From positions 1 through 64,000 of the forward strand of contig CAKJYJ010000002.1 in NCBI GenBank assembly GCA_918262735.1: a DNA stretch of 64,000 nucleotides. Direction: 5' to 3'. The position numbers and the translations under genes were made by a program. Source of the DNA: Clostridiales bacterium (GTDB lineage Bacteria > Bacillota > Clostridia > Christensenellales > UBA1242). Below the pieces are notes generated by a model that made no database searches, had not been told where the DNA came from, and worked only from the letters and a program-made list of their open reading frames with translations. Shown here in pieces: positions 63,513 through 64,000 of this stretch. Each line of letters opens with the position of its first letter. The stretch's first letter is position 1.

Positions 63513-63737
63513 ATGGCAAAGAAAACTAATGATTATTTTGGTCTTGATAGACTTGTTAGCTTAATTTTAGCAATCATTCCAATTACTTCTTGGGTTTGTG
63601 GAATTTTAACACGTTTCCAAGATGGACACATTGTTGCTGCTATTATAAGAATCTTCTTTGGTTTCAACATTATTTGGATCTTAGACCTTGTCTTCATGAT
63701 TCTTGAAAAACACATTTTCAGATTACTTGAAGTTTAA
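63513..63737 (+). CDS. small two-helix membrane protein
   Basis: 74 residues; GAGGAGG precedes the ATG. Basic start (MAKKTNDYFGLDRL), then two transmembrane segments (~15-34 'LVSLILAIIPITSWVCGIL' and ~43-66 'AAIIRIFFGFNIIWILDLVFMIL'). Organised like small Pmp3/TM2-like proteins of unknown role. Short, with own terminator. Confidence 0.65.
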   Translation: MAKKTNDYFGLDRLVSLILAIIPITSWVCGILTRFQDGHIVAAIIRIFFGFNIIWILDLVFMILEKHIFRLLEV

Positions 63738-63746
63738 TTTGAAAAA

Positions 63747-63779
63747 AAATCTCGGGTACAATTCGTACCCGATTTTTTT
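63747..63779 (+). terminator. strong rho-independent terminator
   Basis: CGGGTAC-aattc-GTACCCG stem plus T7. Confidence 0.92.
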
Positions 63780-63817
63780 ATTATGATAACATAGTTTTAT
63801 TTGTGTGTGCCTTATAA

Positions 63818-64000
63818 TTAAAAATCTTCATTAAGAATTTTGAAGTATGCCTGTGGGTGAGCACAAACAGGGCATGCAAGAGGTGCTTCTTTTCCAACGT
63901 GAATATGTCCACAATTGGTGCAAATCCAAACCTTTTCTCCCTCTTTCACAAATACGGTATTTTCTTTTACATTTTTTGCTAGCTTTAAGTATCTTTCTTC
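63818..64000 (-). CDS. rubrerythrin, C-terminal part (5' end outside window)
   Basis: 61 visible codons, ending at 63818. 'KVWICTNCGHIHVGKEAPLACPVCAHPQAYFKI' is the rubredoxin-like FeSCys4 domain (CxxC and CPxC) that ends rubrerythrins. The diiron domain would be upstream of the window on this strand. Rubrerythrin reduces peroxide in anaerobes. Supports an anaerobic host. Confidence 0.9.
   Translation of the reverse strand, partial: EERYLKLAKNVKENTVFVKEGEKVWICTNCGHIHVGKEAPLACPVCAHPQAYFKILNEDF

Noticed and set aside
1..64000. CRISPR arrays and rRNA genes
   Set aside because: No regularly spaced identical repeats with spacers, and no 16S/23S/5S signatures seen.
1..64000. Alternative genetic code (TGA as Trp), considered because of the very AT-rich genome
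   Set aside because: TGA ends several well-defined genes here, and Trp is coded by TGG in argS, fusA and tuf.

Overview
The window reads as the chromosome of a low-GC, standard-code (TGA is a stop) Gram-positive bacterium, most likely an uncultured gut member of the Bacillota/Clostridia. Support comes from strong AT richness, GGAGG-type ribosome binding sites, a SPOCS-LysM protein, a DUF1540-like Cys-rich peptide, several BspA-type leucine-rich-repeat lipoproteins, a gram-positive-style ribosomal protection tetracycline gene, and the bacterial order rpsL-rpsG-fusA-tuf. I cannot name the species.

Layout. 1-7 kb: a BspA-like surface protein cut by the window edge, a SPOCS-LysM protein and two tandemly duplicated BspA-like lipoproteins (a third copy lies at 54 kb). 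7-9.6 kb: a putative HELNH zinc metalloprotein flanked by two paralogous ~100-aa proteins. 9.9-19.9 kb: one giant (3313 aa) lipoprotein built of Fn3-like repeats. 20-30.5 kb: ordinary genes (argS, an ABC-F ATPase, a DUF2188-like protein, a lipoprotein, a MATE exporter, an SDR, a nucleosidase-like protein) and a frameshifted nucleotidyltransferase. 30.6-35 kb: accessory genes on the minus strand (coiled-coil protein, trypsin-like protease, two HEPN-like proteins), separated by terminator-containing repeats, including two copies of a ~220-bp element. 35.1-52.6 kb: a mobile region. It holds a large serine recombinase, a divergent phage operon with a LexA-like repressor, a Zot/pI-type ATPase and an HUH rolling-circle initiator followed by two large hairpins. 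I interpret that module as an integrated filamentous phage (inovirus) in a Gram-positive host. Next comes a higher-GC insert with a ribosomal protection tetracycline resistance gene plus truncated XRE and IS3 genes, bounded by 20-bp direct repeats. Last is a plasmid/ICE-type block (PcfJ, PcfK, ArdA and small genes). The region ends beside tRNA-Ser(GCU), whose 5' 24 bases are repeated ~170 bp away. 53-64 kb: core genes (CYTH-like protein, rpsL, rpsG, fusA, tuf, a ferritin-like protein, a lipoprotein, an RluA-type pseudouridine synthase and the end of a rubrerythrin).

How they fit together. The phage-like module has the expected logic: an SOS-type repressor with its own operator, small early genes, a candidate ssDNA-binding protein, large membrane-anchored virion candidates, the Zot assembly motor, then Rep and a structured end that could be the replication origin or packaging signal. 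The same motif (core CTTCCTTACAA) sits upstream of two phage promoters and of the recombinase gene, suggesting common control of integration and phage expression. The accessory block next to the recombinase looks like a small defence or conflict island. This is inference from domains and position, not demonstrated.
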